DNA of 64,000 nucleotides, taken from Bacteroidota bacterium (GTDB taxonomy: Bacteria > Bacteroidota > Bacteroidia > Bacteroidales > Prolixibacteraceae). Positions within the stretch are counted from its first letter, which is position 1, and each line of letters begins with the position of its first letter. The stretch covers positions 1 through 64,000 of the forward strand of contig JAJUGZ010000005.1 of the NCBI GenBank assembly GCA_029265715.1. The letters run 5' to 3'. Of the stretch, positions 36,301-43,597 are shown piece after piece. The notes under the pieces were generated by a model. The model was given only the letters and a program-made list of their open reading frames with translations. It had not been told where the DNA came from and searched no databases. Both the position numbers and the translations under genes were made by a program.

Positions 36301-36573
36301 ATTACCAACGATATGTTCAGCCAGCGTTTCATTCAAAATGCATCCTATCTGAAAATTGCCAACATCGAATTGGGCTATAACTTCCCTGACAGATGGTTTG
36401 GTGGCTATGTCAATGGCGTTCGCATATACACATCGGCTCAAAATGTGGCCACATTGTCTAAGTACAAAGGTTACAACGTAGACTTTGCCGGAGGTACGTT
36501 TACTCCCGGTTACAACTATTGTTCGTATCCAACACCACGGACTATCATGTTCGGAGTACACTTCTCATTCTAA
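33364..36573 (+). CDS. SusC-family TonB-dependent outer-membrane transporter (arabinan locus)
   Basis: A 1069-residue outer-membrane beta-barrel importing oligosaccharides with energy from TonB. A signal peptide (residues 1-20) precedes a carboxypeptidase-regulatory-like domain (about 35-110, VKGKIVDEEGEPLPGATVQ). The TonB-box region is DQVVVIGYGTQRKVDLTGSV. The plug (about 130-250) contains RIRGIGSFGSTAPLYVIDGVP and AAIYGSRAANGVVIITTK, diagnostic of SusC. The barrel ends in a terminal Phe (HFSF). There is no STN domain, in agreement with HTCS rather than sigma/anti-sigma control. It is paired with the SusD gene 29 bases downstream. Confidence 0.96.
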   Translation: MKYIFLILLGLLVLASATYAEGNGKAGQMSMTQAGNITVKGKIVDEEGEPLPGATVQQKGTSNGSITDMNGNFSLSVPSDATLIVSFIGFKSIEVPVGGKTDLGNITLVSESKELDQVVVIGYGTQRKVDLTGSVAVVNTEEMKKVSHSNISTMLEGKVAGVQITTDGQPGADPTVRIRGIGSFGSTAPLYVIDGVPMGTTIRDFSPNDIETLQVLKDASAAAIYGSRAANGVVIITTKQGAKNQAMKINYSGYYGFDQVQKGVYDVMDAKQYGQYVTMAYTNSGMDVPAGYNPASEKYLYNADGTAKVNTNWFEEAFKTGIRQNHNINLSGGGVNNTYNIALDYYSQNGTMVGAGPNFDRYTARVNNSMDVKFVKFKTNIVYSHSNQDNMALSNANEWVQGLYGAQYPVMASALILPPTIKAYDESTWCLDDKISAASEYSYDSYGFGTYYDDVHGDLRVTNVLLENSLIKRNSTVDRVVASGSANVDLINMVGLKSSNHKLDYNLNLSYSKTLAKDFTFVPAFIQSTTNYLSKSNENLTEGYRNYSDALIENTITYDGKLGRNHINAVVGQTFERELFHTLTGKGVTMPEPYYLQVNNAEETSSTSYESEHVLASYIGRINYDFDEKYLISATARRDGSSRLSSDDRWDWFPSVSAGWRIERENFFPVAKSIINLLKFRGSYGVLGNENIGEYQYMDVMSRGNYTYSFGNTKVTGSAISNYVNTAIRWEKKKTVDFGFDLGMLDNQLEFTFDWYKSTSEDLLYSVAVPSNAGATNGTVTMNAATMQNSGLEFLLAYHNHNHAVKFDISSNLSTLKNKVTKLGVSGEPRTDGYCRTEVGREVGSFYGYVSEGIYQSQQEIDTRVNSEGEYINQSGAQPGDVKYADLNNDGEITNADQKFLGSGIAKVHYGLNARAEWKGFDLSISTYGAAGFKAVDFVDVTLHSSYGALNKSVDLLNAWRSDNTNTDVPRVAYKSTGSITNDMFSQRFIQNASYLKIANIELGYNFPDRWFGGYVNGVRIYTSAQNVATLSKYKGYNVDFAGGTFTPGYNYCSYPTPRTIMFGVHFSF

Positions 36574-36602
36574 AAACTGTAATCTAAAAAATGGATATCA
36601 AT

Positions 36603-38357
36603 ATGAAAAGTTTAAATATAATTCTAACAATGTTGGCGCTTATTGGAGGCATGACAGCCTGCAATGAAGAACTCGATGTGCAGAACCCGAACAATCAGAC
36701 AACCTACGATTTTGGCAATACAGAGTCTGATCTTCAGGAAGCGATCATCGCGTGCTACAACCGCATACGCCTCGAAGGTACCTTTTCACGCGTTGGCTAC
36801 ACGTTGGATGCTGTGCGTGGCGACGAAGTCTGGAACTCGTCTCAACAGTGGTATCTGGAGTACGACAACCTTAATTCTCCGGGTACAATCGGAATCGGTG
36901 ATGAGTGGCCATGGCGCGACAACTACCATGTGGTAAACCGCACAAACTTTGTATTGTCGAAAGTAGATGGGGTTAAAATGTCGGATGCTTCGTATAAGCA
37001 GATAGCCGGACAGGCTCTCTTTCTCAGGGCTTTGGCCTACTATCACCTGGCTACCTATTACCAGACTGTTCCATTGATCACAGACTATGCGTCGTATTCC
37101 GATATCAACACCATGTATGCAGCCAACAGTACGCAAGACGAAGTGTTCGATCAAATAGAGGCTGACCTCACAAAAGCAATGCAAATGCTGCCATCGCGCG
37201 ACAAAGGTGGCGAATGGGCCAAAGGCCGGGCTACTTGTGGCGCTGCTGCCGGATATTTGGCTCGCGCACTGATGTTCCGCCATAAATATGCTGAGGCTTA
37301 TACTGTTCTGAAAGACATCATCGCCGGTAAGTACGGGCATTATGAACTGACTGCCGATTATGGCGACAACTTCAGAGAAGGGTCGGCTTATGAAAATAAC
37401 TCGGAGAGCCTTTTTGAAGTTCAATTTATGGACTATGGCACCGGTGGCACCGACGAAGAGTGGACCCCGGTAAATATAAGCTCGCAGGCAACTCAGGGGC
37501 ACGCTGTTGAAAGCAACTATGCTTCACAACAAATGGGTAGCTGGGGCGACCTGGCCGGCTCACCCTGGTTATATAACCTGTTCAAAAAAGAGAACTGTAC
37601 CGATGGCCGTCTCGATCCCCGCTTATACTGGACATTGGTCACATTCGAGCCTGAATACAACACCTATACCGGCCTGAAAACGGCAGCATATCCGAATGGG
37701 GATCCTCGTTGCAACAAAATTTATCAAAAAGACATTACTGCAACTCCTCTATCGAACAGTGCCCAGGGTGGTGTATCAATTGCCAAGTTCACCAATGCCA
37801 GAAATAATATCTATAGTTCGATTACTACCGGGTTGCATTGCGGAATCAACCTGCGCCTGATGCGCTATAGCGATGTGTTATTGCGTGCAGCAGAATGCGA
37901 AAATGAAATCAATGGCCCGACCCAAACGGCTATCGATTATATCAACATCGTACGTCGGCGTGTTGCCCTTAAAGATCTTAAAGTTTCCGACTTCCCGTCG
38001 GCTGATGCTCTTTTCGAACAAATCGCAAATGTTGAACGTCCGAAAGAATTCGGTTGCGAAAACGGACGAGGTATCGACTTGCTCCGTTGGGGATTCTTCT
38101 ATAGTGCAGATCGTCTGAATCAGTTGGTTCAGCATGGTTATTATAAGCTCGATGGCAAAGCCTCAACCGAAGAGCTTACCGCTGAAACTGCCAGCGCTTC
38201 ATCGTTCCAATACTTTTATAAGGGGCATGAGTATTTCCCAATATATCAGGGTACTCTTAATGCCAACCCGAACCTTACAGGTAACTCGGCAAACAAGAAT
38301 GAAGATAATGGACCTGCTTTCACGGCTAAATGGACTATTCATCCTGTTGTAAAATAG
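36603..38357 (+). CDS. SusD/RagB-family surface lipoprotein (arabinan locus)
   Basis: Glycan-binding lid of the SusCD importer. From the chosen ATG the protein has 584 residues with lipobox GGMTAC (Cys20). The ORF-track start four codons upstream is less likely because it lengthens the n-region. The TPR-like helices (AGQALFLRALAYYHLATYYQTVPLITD) and the C-terminal SusD segment (FGCENGRGIDLLRWGFF) are clear. The gene immediately follows susC and is followed by a hairpin terminator-like element before the hydrolase genes. Ligand is inferred as arabino-oligosaccharide from the neighbouring enzymes. Confidence 0.95.
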   Translation: MKSLNIILTMLALIGGMTACNEELDVQNPNNQTTYDFGNTESDLQEAIIACYNRIRLEGTFSRVGYTLDAVRGDEVWNSSQQWYLEYDNLNSPGTIGIGDEWPWRDNYHVVNRTNFVLSKVDGVKMSDASYKQIAGQALFLRALAYYHLATYYQTVPLITDYASYSDINTMYAANSTQDEVFDQIEADLTKAMQMLPSRDKGGEWAKGRATCGAAAGYLARALMFRHKYAEAYTVLKDIIAGKYGHYELTADYGDNFREGSAYENNSESLFEVQFMDYGTGGTDEEWTPVNISSQATQGHAVESNYASQQMGSWGDLAGSPWLYNLFKKENCTDGRLDPRLYWTLVTFEPEYNTYTGLKTAAYPNGDPRCNKIYQKDITATPLSNSAQGGVSIAKFTNARNNIYSSITTGLHCGINLRLMRYSDVLLRAAECENEINGPTQTAIDYINIVRRRVALKDLKVSDFPSADALFEQIANVERPKEFGCENGRGIDLLRWGFFYSADRLNQLVQHGYYKLDGKASTEELTAETASASSFQYFYKGHEYFPIYQGTLNANPNLTGNSANKNEDNGPAFTAKWTIHPVVK

Positions 38358-38378
38358 GAATCATTCTCTAATGTCAGA

Positions 38379-38428
38379 GACTTCCTTGTCGGCATGTTTT
38401 TGATTGTTGATAAGGAAGTCTTTTAAAT
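38379..38428 (+). terminator. Hairpin between susD and the GH43 genes
   Basis: AGACTTCCTT and AAGGAAGTCT pair perfectly over ten bases around a 24-base loop, followed by TTTTAAA. The T-run is short, so partial termination or mRNA stabilisation of the susCD part is possible. Confidence 0.55.
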
Positions 38429-38444
38429 ATAAAACATAGTAGCC

Positions 38445-40112
38445 ATGAGACTAAAGTTAACGTATTTACTGATTTTATCTGTCAGTATAATTACTCTGTC
38501 GGTTGTAGGGTGCAAAGACGATGATGTTGAACCGAACGATAAGCCAGACACCGATACAAAATTCACCATTCCAACATACGCCGACGACTATTCATCGATA
38601 GCATCGTGGTCGAACCGGAACAAATGGAACCTGGCCAACGTTCACGACCCATCGGTTGCCTACTACAAGGGATATTACTATATGTATGGCACCGATGCCT
38701 CGTATGGTAATGAAGCCGTAGGACATGGCCATTTTCAAGGGAAACGTTCAACCGATTTGGTGAATTGGGAATGGGTAGGCGGACCTTTTTATGACCCGCC
38801 CTCCTGGGTAGCCGATTCGCTCAACGCCATTCGTTCGCGCATGGGGCTCGCTGCCATTGCCAAAGATAACATCGTCTATGGCTACTGGGCTCCGGTAGTA
38901 CGCCGGGTAAACGTTGGAGGGCAAGAGATCTTGCGTATGTACTACAGTATCGTTATCGATAACTACATCAAAACGGGCAAAGCCAACACCTCGGCCAACT
39001 TTGACGGGAGCTGGACCGAACGTGCCTTTATCGGCATGTGCGAATCGACCGATCCAGCCGGGGCTGTATGGACCGACAAGGGGTTTGTTACCTGTTCATC
39101 ATCCGATCGTGGCTTAAACTACAGTCGTTCCAGTTTATCGGATTGGAGCGCCTATTTCTACTACAACGCCATCGACCCCACGTATATCGTAACCCCCGAA
39201 GGGAAACATTACCTGATACATGGCTCGTGGCACAGCGGCTTTGCCCTGTTGCAACTCGATGCAACAACCGGTAAGCCTCTTAATAAACTCGGTGAGCCAT
39301 ACGCGAACAGTGCAAGTGAGCTGACAGCCCGATATGGCGTGAGAATTGGCACACGCACAGCCTCATCGCGTTGGCAAGGCAGCGAAGCTCCCGAAATCAT
39401 ATACAAAAATGGTTACTACTATTTATTCATGGCCTACGATGCCCTTGATGTACCTTACAACACGAGGGTGGTCAGGAGCACAAATATCGAAGGGCCATAT
39501 CTCGACATCACCGGGCGCAACTTTACCAGCGGAAGCGGCGACTGCTATCCCATTGTAACCCACCCGTACAAATTCAATCTTAGTTACGGATGGGTAGGCA
39601 TTTCACACTGCTGTGTTTTCCAAAAGGAAAATACCAACGAATGGTTCTACATGTCGCAGGGACGATTGCCTGTCAACGTGGGAGGCAACGCCTACTCCAA
39701 TGCCATTATGATGGGGCACGTACGCCGCCTTGTTTGGTGCCCGGCCTCTGCGAGCGAACCCGACAACCTGTGGCCGATAGCATTGCCCGAGCGTTACGCC
39801 GCTGTGCCTGATTGGGGTACGATAACCAAAGATTCGCTGGTAGGAACATGGGAGCATATAAACCTTAAATACAACTATGGGCAACAAGATGGCGCCACTG
39901 CCCTGACCCTTAATGCCAACGGCACGATGTCGGGAGCACTGACAGGCAATTGGAGTTACGATGCGACAAAAAAGCAACTCACATTGGGCAACGTGGTGGT
40001 TTGCGTCGAGCGCGAAGTTGATTGGGAAGCTACCCCGCGACATGTAACATTTGTGTATGCCGGGACCGAAAAAAATCTAAACGCAACCTATTGGGGCAAA
40101 AAGAAAAAATAA
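38445..40112 (+). CDS. GH43 endo-arabinanase-like lipoprotein
   Basis: Predicted surface lipoprotein (lipobox VVGC, Cys23) of 555 residues that cleaves alpha-1,5-arabinan. A five-bladed propeller GH43 domain occupies about residues 50-440. Its catalytic base is the Asp in VHDPSVAYYKGYYY, the pKa-modulating Asp is in IDPTYIVTPEG and the acid Glu is in GSEAPEIIYKNGYYYLF. The C-terminal 90 residues (DSLVGTWEHINLKY onward) form a small beta domain of the type attached to extracellular arabinanases. The stop codon shares a base with the next start. A lipoprotein endo-enzyme fits initial depolymerisation at the surface. Confidence 0.88.
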   Translation: MRLKLTYLLILSVSIITLSVVGCKDDDVEPNDKPDTDTKFTIPTYADDYSSIASWSNRNKWNLANVHDPSVAYYKGYYYMYGTDASYGNEAVGHGHFQGKRSTDLVNWEWVGGPFYDPPSWVADSLNAIRSRMGLAAIAKDNIVYGYWAPVVRRVNVGGQEILRMYYSIVIDNYIKTGKANTSANFDGSWTERAFIGMCESTDPAGAVWTDKGFVTCSSSDRGLNYSRSSLSDWSAYFYYNAIDPTYIVTPEGKHYLIHGSWHSGFALLQLDATTGKPLNKLGEPYANSASELTARYGVRIGTRTASSRWQGSEAPEIIYKNGYYYLFMAYDALDVPYNTRVVRSTNIEGPYLDITGRNFTSGSGDCYPIVTHPYKFNLSYGWVGISHCCVFQKENTNEWFYMSQGRLPVNVGGNAYSNAIMMGHVRRLVWCPASASEPDNLWPIALPERYAAVPDWGTITKDSLVGTWEHINLKYNYGQQDGATALTLNANGTMSGALTGNWSYDATKKQLTLGNVVVCVEREVDWEATPRHVTFVYAGTEKNLNATYWGKKKK

Positions 40113-41158
40113 TGTTAACAAGAATGCAACGACAAATGAAAGTGCTTAGACGCTTTGTATTCGCCCTTCTTGGGTTTGCAATAGGGGTGCAGGTTCAGGC
40201 ACAATCCATCAGTGTACACGACCCGGTGATGATCAGGCAAAACGATACCTACTATATTTTCTGTACCGGTTGGGGTATTTCCGTTTATGCGTCTCCAGAT
40301 ATGAAAAGCTGGAAGCCCGAGGCCCCTGTTTTCGCAACGGCTCCGCAATGGGCCGTCGATGCAATCCCCGGGTTTAAGGGTCATATATGGGCTCCGGATA
40401 TTTCCTATTTCAACAACCAATATTACCTGTATTATTCGGTTTCGGCATTTGGAAAGAATACCTCGTGTATCGGGTTGGCAACCAATAAAACGCTCGACCC
40501 GTCTGATCCGGAGTTTGCCTGGGTCGATCATGGAAAAGTCATTCAGTCTTTCCCTGGCAAAACCAACTGGAATGCGATCGACCCCAATCTGACCGTCGAT
40601 ACTGACGGGACACCTTACCTGGTGTTTGGTTCGTTTTGGGATGGTTTGAAGATGGTGAAACTATCTCCTGACGGGATGAGCGTTGCAGAAGATATTAACC
40701 AAATACCGACGGTTGCGTCGCGTAAGTTGAACCCGGACGATCCGAATCCGCCGGCCATCGACGATAATCCGGTTGACGCCGGGGGAAATGCCATCGAAGC
40801 GCCTTTTATCTTTAAAAAGAATGGTTTTTACTATTTATTCGCTTCGATCGATTATTGCTGCAAGGGCCCCAAAAGTACTTACAAAATGATCGTTGGCCGC
40901 TCCGAAAAATTGACCGGACCGTATATCGACCGCTCCGGGAAACCGATGGCTGCCGGAGGTGGTTCGATTGTGCTGAAAGGGGATGAAAACTGGTATGGGG
41001 TCGGGCACAATGCGGTGGTGAGTTTCGACGGCGTTGATTATCTGGTTTTTCATGGGTATGATGCGCACGATGCAGGCAAGCCTAAACTGAACATCCGGGC
41101 GCTGACCTGGGACCGTGAAGGTTGGCCTGTTGTTGGGAATGAAAATTACAATAGATAA
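40112..41158 (+). CDS. GH43 arabinan endo-1,5-alpha-L-arabinanase, periplasmic
   Basis: A 348-residue GH43 enzyme with a cleavable signal peptide (ending VQVQAQ) and no lipobox, so probably periplasmic. Catalytic residues are in VHDPVMIRQNDTYY, AIDPNLTVDTDGTPYLVFGSFWDGL and NAIEAPFIFKKNGFYYLF. The YCCKG loop is typical of arabinanases. The chosen ATG overlaps the preceding stop (TAATG); the 30 extra residues of the ORF-track frame are the previous gene read in another frame. It likely shortens imported arabino-oligosaccharides before the GH51 enzyme acts. Confidence 0.9.
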   Translation: MLTRMQRQMKVLRRFVFALLGFAIGVQVQAQSISVHDPVMIRQNDTYYIFCTGWGISVYASPDMKSWKPEAPVFATAPQWAVDAIPGFKGHIWAPDISYFNNQYYLYYSVSAFGKNTSCIGLATNKTLDPSDPEFAWVDHGKVIQSFPGKTNWNAIDPNLTVDTDGTPYLVFGSFWDGLKMVKLSPDGMSVAEDINQIPTVASRKLNPDDPNPPAIDDNPVDAGGNAIEAPFIFKKNGFYYLFASIDYCCKGPKSTYKMIVGRSEKLTGPYIDRSGKPMAAGGGSIVLKGDENWYGVGHNAVVSFDGVDYLVFHGYDAHDAGKPKLNIRALTWDREGWPVVGNENYNR

Positions 41159-41169
41159 ACAAATTTGAA

Positions 41170-42768
41170 ATGGATAAAAAGAAACTAAGCGGAATGAGGA
41201 CGCTGTCGGCTGCGTTGCTGATGGGACTGACGATTCCTTTGGGGGCGCAAAATGCCCGTATAAAAATTGATATTGACCGGAAAATCGGCGAGGTGGACAA
41301 GCATATCTACGGAAATTTTGTTGAACACCTTGGGCGGTGTGTGTATGGCGGAATTTATGACGAAGGATCGAAACTGGCCGACGAAAAGGGAATCCGTCTC
41401 GATGTGTTGGAAGCCGTGAAAGGGCTGAACGTGTCGATTACCCGTTATCCGGGCGGAAACTTTGTGTCGAATTATCACTGGCAGGATGGGATTGGCCCGA
41501 AAGACCAGCGCCCGCCACGCATGGAGCTGGCCTGGTCGCGGTTGGAAACCAACCGTTTTGGCACCGATGAGTTTGTCGATTTTGCCAAACGCGTGGGCAC
41601 CGAACCCTATTTTTCGGTAAACATGGGAACCGGTACAATTGAAGAAGCCCAGCAATGGGTTGAATATTGCAATGTGAAAGAAGGGCCGTACTTCGCCGAG
41701 TTGCGCAAAAAGAATGGTCATCCGGAGCCTTATGGGATTAAATACTGGAGCCTGGGCAACGAGATGGATGGCTTCTGGCAGATGGGGCACCTGAATGCCG
41801 AAGATTATGCGAAAAAAGCCCGTGAAGCAGCCAAACTGATGAAGCTAACCTCTCCGGATATCAAGCTGGTAGCTGCCGGTTCGTCGAACTATCGGCCCAA
41901 TGCCGACCCGAACGAGTGGAATGCAACAATATTGCACGAACTGCGCGATGTGGTTGATTACATTGCCCTGCACATGTATGTCGGAAATCCGGACAACAAC
42001 TACTATAATTTTGTTTCAACGCCGCTTGTGCTGGAAGAACGGACCCGGGTTGTGAAAGGCCTGATCGACCGCGAAATGGAACAGGCCGATCGGGGGAACC
42101 GCCCGCCGATTTATATTGCCTGGGACGAGTATAACATCTGGTACCGCGCGCGAAACGAAGAAACCATGGCCGGGACCCGGGCTTTGGAAGAACATTACAA
42201 TCTCGAAGACGCCCTGGTTATTGCCGGCTTCCTGAATGCGTTTATCCGCAATGCCGACGTGGTGAAAATGGCCAACATGGCCCAGCTGGTCAATGTGATT
42301 GCCCCGGTTTTTACCAACGAAACCGGGATGTTTAAGCAAACCATTTATTATCCGTTGCAGTTGTTTGCGAACAATGTCCATGGCACGGCCCTGGATGTGC
42401 TGGTTGATTGTGATACATACGATACCGACCGGTTCTTTATCGGGTTGGGCGAATCAACAACTCAGCAGAAGAACGTTCCTTATCTCGATGTTTCGGCTAC
42501 CTACAACAATGGTGAAGTAATTATTTGTGTGGTAAACCGCAATAAAGACAAAGCCATTACGACCGACCTGATTTTGCAGGAAGGTAAGTTTACCGGCGAT
42601 TTTCAGGTATTTGAAGTGAATGGGCCTGATATTAAATCGGGAAACGATTTCGGGAAAACGACGGTTGAAACGGTTCAAAAACCGGCGTTAAAAGTAAAAG
42701 CAGCCGATAAGGTAACTTACTCATTCCCGCCGCATTCATTTACCATGCTAAAAGGAAAGATTCAATAA
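41170..42768 (+). CDS. GH51 alpha-L-arabinofuranosidase
   Basis: Releases terminal arabinofuranose, the last step of the locus. The 532-residue protein has a signal peptide (ending IPLGAQ) and the GH51 (beta/alpha)8 barrel. YGNFVEHLGRCVYGGIYDEGS lies near residue 45. The acid/base Glu is in WSLGNEMDGFW (about residue 197) and the nucleophile Glu in IAWDEYNIWY (about residue 320). The C-terminal beta domain ends in FPPHSFTMLKGKIQ. It starts 11 bases after the GH43 gene and is followed by a strong terminator. Confidence 0.95.
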   Translation: MDKKKLSGMRTLSAALLMGLTIPLGAQNARIKIDIDRKIGEVDKHIYGNFVEHLGRCVYGGIYDEGSKLADEKGIRLDVLEAVKGLNVSITRYPGGNFVSNYHWQDGIGPKDQRPPRMELAWSRLETNRFGTDEFVDFAKRVGTEPYFSVNMGTGTIEEAQQWVEYCNVKEGPYFAELRKKNGHPEPYGIKYWSLGNEMDGFWQMGHLNAEDYAKKAREAAKLMKLTSPDIKLVAAGSSNYRPNADPNEWNATILHELRDVVDYIALHMYVGNPDNNYYNFVSTPLVLEERTRVVKGLIDREMEQADRGNRPPIYIAWDEYNIWYRARNEETMAGTRALEEHYNLEDALVIAGFLNAFIRNADVVKMANMAQLVNVIAPVFTNETGMFKQTIYYPLQLFANNVHGTALDVLVDCDTYDTDRFFIGLGESTTQQKNVPYLDVSATYNNGEVIICVVNRNKDKAITTDLILQEGKFTGDFQVFEVNGPDIKSGNDFGKTTVETVQKPALKVKAADKVTYSFPPHSFTMLKGKIQ

Positions 42769-42795
42769 ACAGATTGGTTTGATATTGGGAGCGAG

Positions 42796-42829
42796 AGGCT
42801 GGTTTCATATTCGGTGAACCAGCCTTTTT
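42796..42829 (+). terminator. Terminator of the arabinan locus
   Basis: AGGCTGGTT and AACCAGCCT pair perfectly around a 12-base loop and are followed by TTTTTG. On the opposite strand it could also end the small convergent gene. Confidence 0.85.
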
Positions 42830-42842
42830 GTTGTCTCCTGAT

Positions 42843-43160
42843 CTACTCCGCATCGGATGGTTCTTCGGACAACGATTGCCTGAGTTTCTCAAAAAAAGGA
42901 TTGTTAAAAGGCTGGTACGTTTGCTCGAAAGGCTTTTCGCAAATTGCCCGATAGATCGATTCAACCCGGGCATCGGTTAAATCCAGGTTGGTTTGTCGCG
43001 CTATCAGGGTGCAAACCTGATCATGACCGGGTTCTGTTTCGGTTGCCGTAATGACATTGGTAATAAGTTCGCCGGCTGATACACGAGCCGCATCGCTTCC
43101 GAGTATCTCCTGAACTTTGGACAGAAGTTCTTCAAACTGATTTTGGTTGTTTTTCTGCAT
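42843..43160 (-). CDS. Hypothetical 105-residue protein
   Basis: I do not recognise the family. The frame has an ATG, a plausible Bacteroidota codon pattern and is convergent with the arabinan locus at the terminator. It encodes a soluble, acidic, largely helical protein. Helical segments are FEELLSKVQEILG, AGELITNVITAT and FEKLRQSLSEEP, and there are two cysteines (VCTLIAR and AICEKP). There is no signal peptide or membrane segment. Upstream lies a 437-base spacer with a degenerate repeat. It could be a small regulatory or stress protein, but nothing in the sequence shows this. Confidence 0.6.
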   Translation of the reverse strand: MQKNNQNQFEELLSKVQEILGSDAARVSAGELITNVITATETEPGHDQVCTLIARQTNLDLTDARVESIYRAICEKPFEQTYQPFNNPFFEKLRQSLSEEPSDAE

Positions 43161-43360
43161 AGCGTTTAATTTCCTGGGTAAATATCCGGATTCTCATCTA
43201 AAAATGAAACGAACCATGAGATTTTAAAACCACATACGGTGGGATGATCTCATTCTGACGGGTTCCATGCCTTGGGAACTTAATCTGACGAGAGTTCGCT
43301 CTGACACGTAAACACAAAATGGCAAGCGAAATAATTTCATTATCGCATCGTAAACGCCAC

Positions 43361-43450
43361 TCACCCTACGTCCTGTCCTGTGCAGAACATTGCTCCTCTC
43401 TATGCGTAGAGAGGGTTGAAGCGAGAGTAGCGGGCCTGGGGAGAGTTGGT
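43361..43450. repeat. Degenerate intergenic repeat B, copy 1
   Basis: CACTCACCC opens and CGGGCCTGGGGAGAG closes a block whose middle is a hairpin around CCTCTCTATGCGTAGAGAGG. A second, divergent copy lies near 54.75 kb (with CCTCTGTATAGTGAGG and CGGGCTTGGGGTGAG). Remaining sequence in the 43161-43597 gap holds no gene; the overlapping short frames in the track are not credible. Confidence 0.6.
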
Positions 43451-43527
43451 AATCATTTAATAAAAACATCCCTTCCCCTTATTTTTCACATCGAACTCAC
43501 GTTAATCTAAAAAAAACGGGCACAAGA

Positions 43528-43555
43528 AAGCCCCGGGATGGCATCCCCGAGGCTT
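43528..43555 (-). terminator. Hairpin after the EF-G paralogue
   Basis: AAGCCTCGGG and CCCGGGGCTT pair with one G-U around an eight-base loop. The following minus-strand sequence is T-rich only after a few bases, so the call is moderate. Confidence 0.55.
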
Positions 43556-43597
43556 CTCATCATAGTGTTTGATATAGTAAAAGGATTAGAATTGGTT

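Noticed and set aside
36786-37502. 238-codon frame on the minus strand
   Set aside because: Antisense to susD, composition of a shadow frame, no start context or domain.
40022-40111. 30-residue N-terminal extension of the second GH43 frame
   Set aside because: It overlaps the end of the previous gene in another frame, and the downstream ATG gives a normal signal peptide.
43224-43469. 81-codon minus-strand frame and the overlapping 63-codon plus-strand frame
   Set aside because: Both run through degenerate repeat B; neither shows a recognisable protein.
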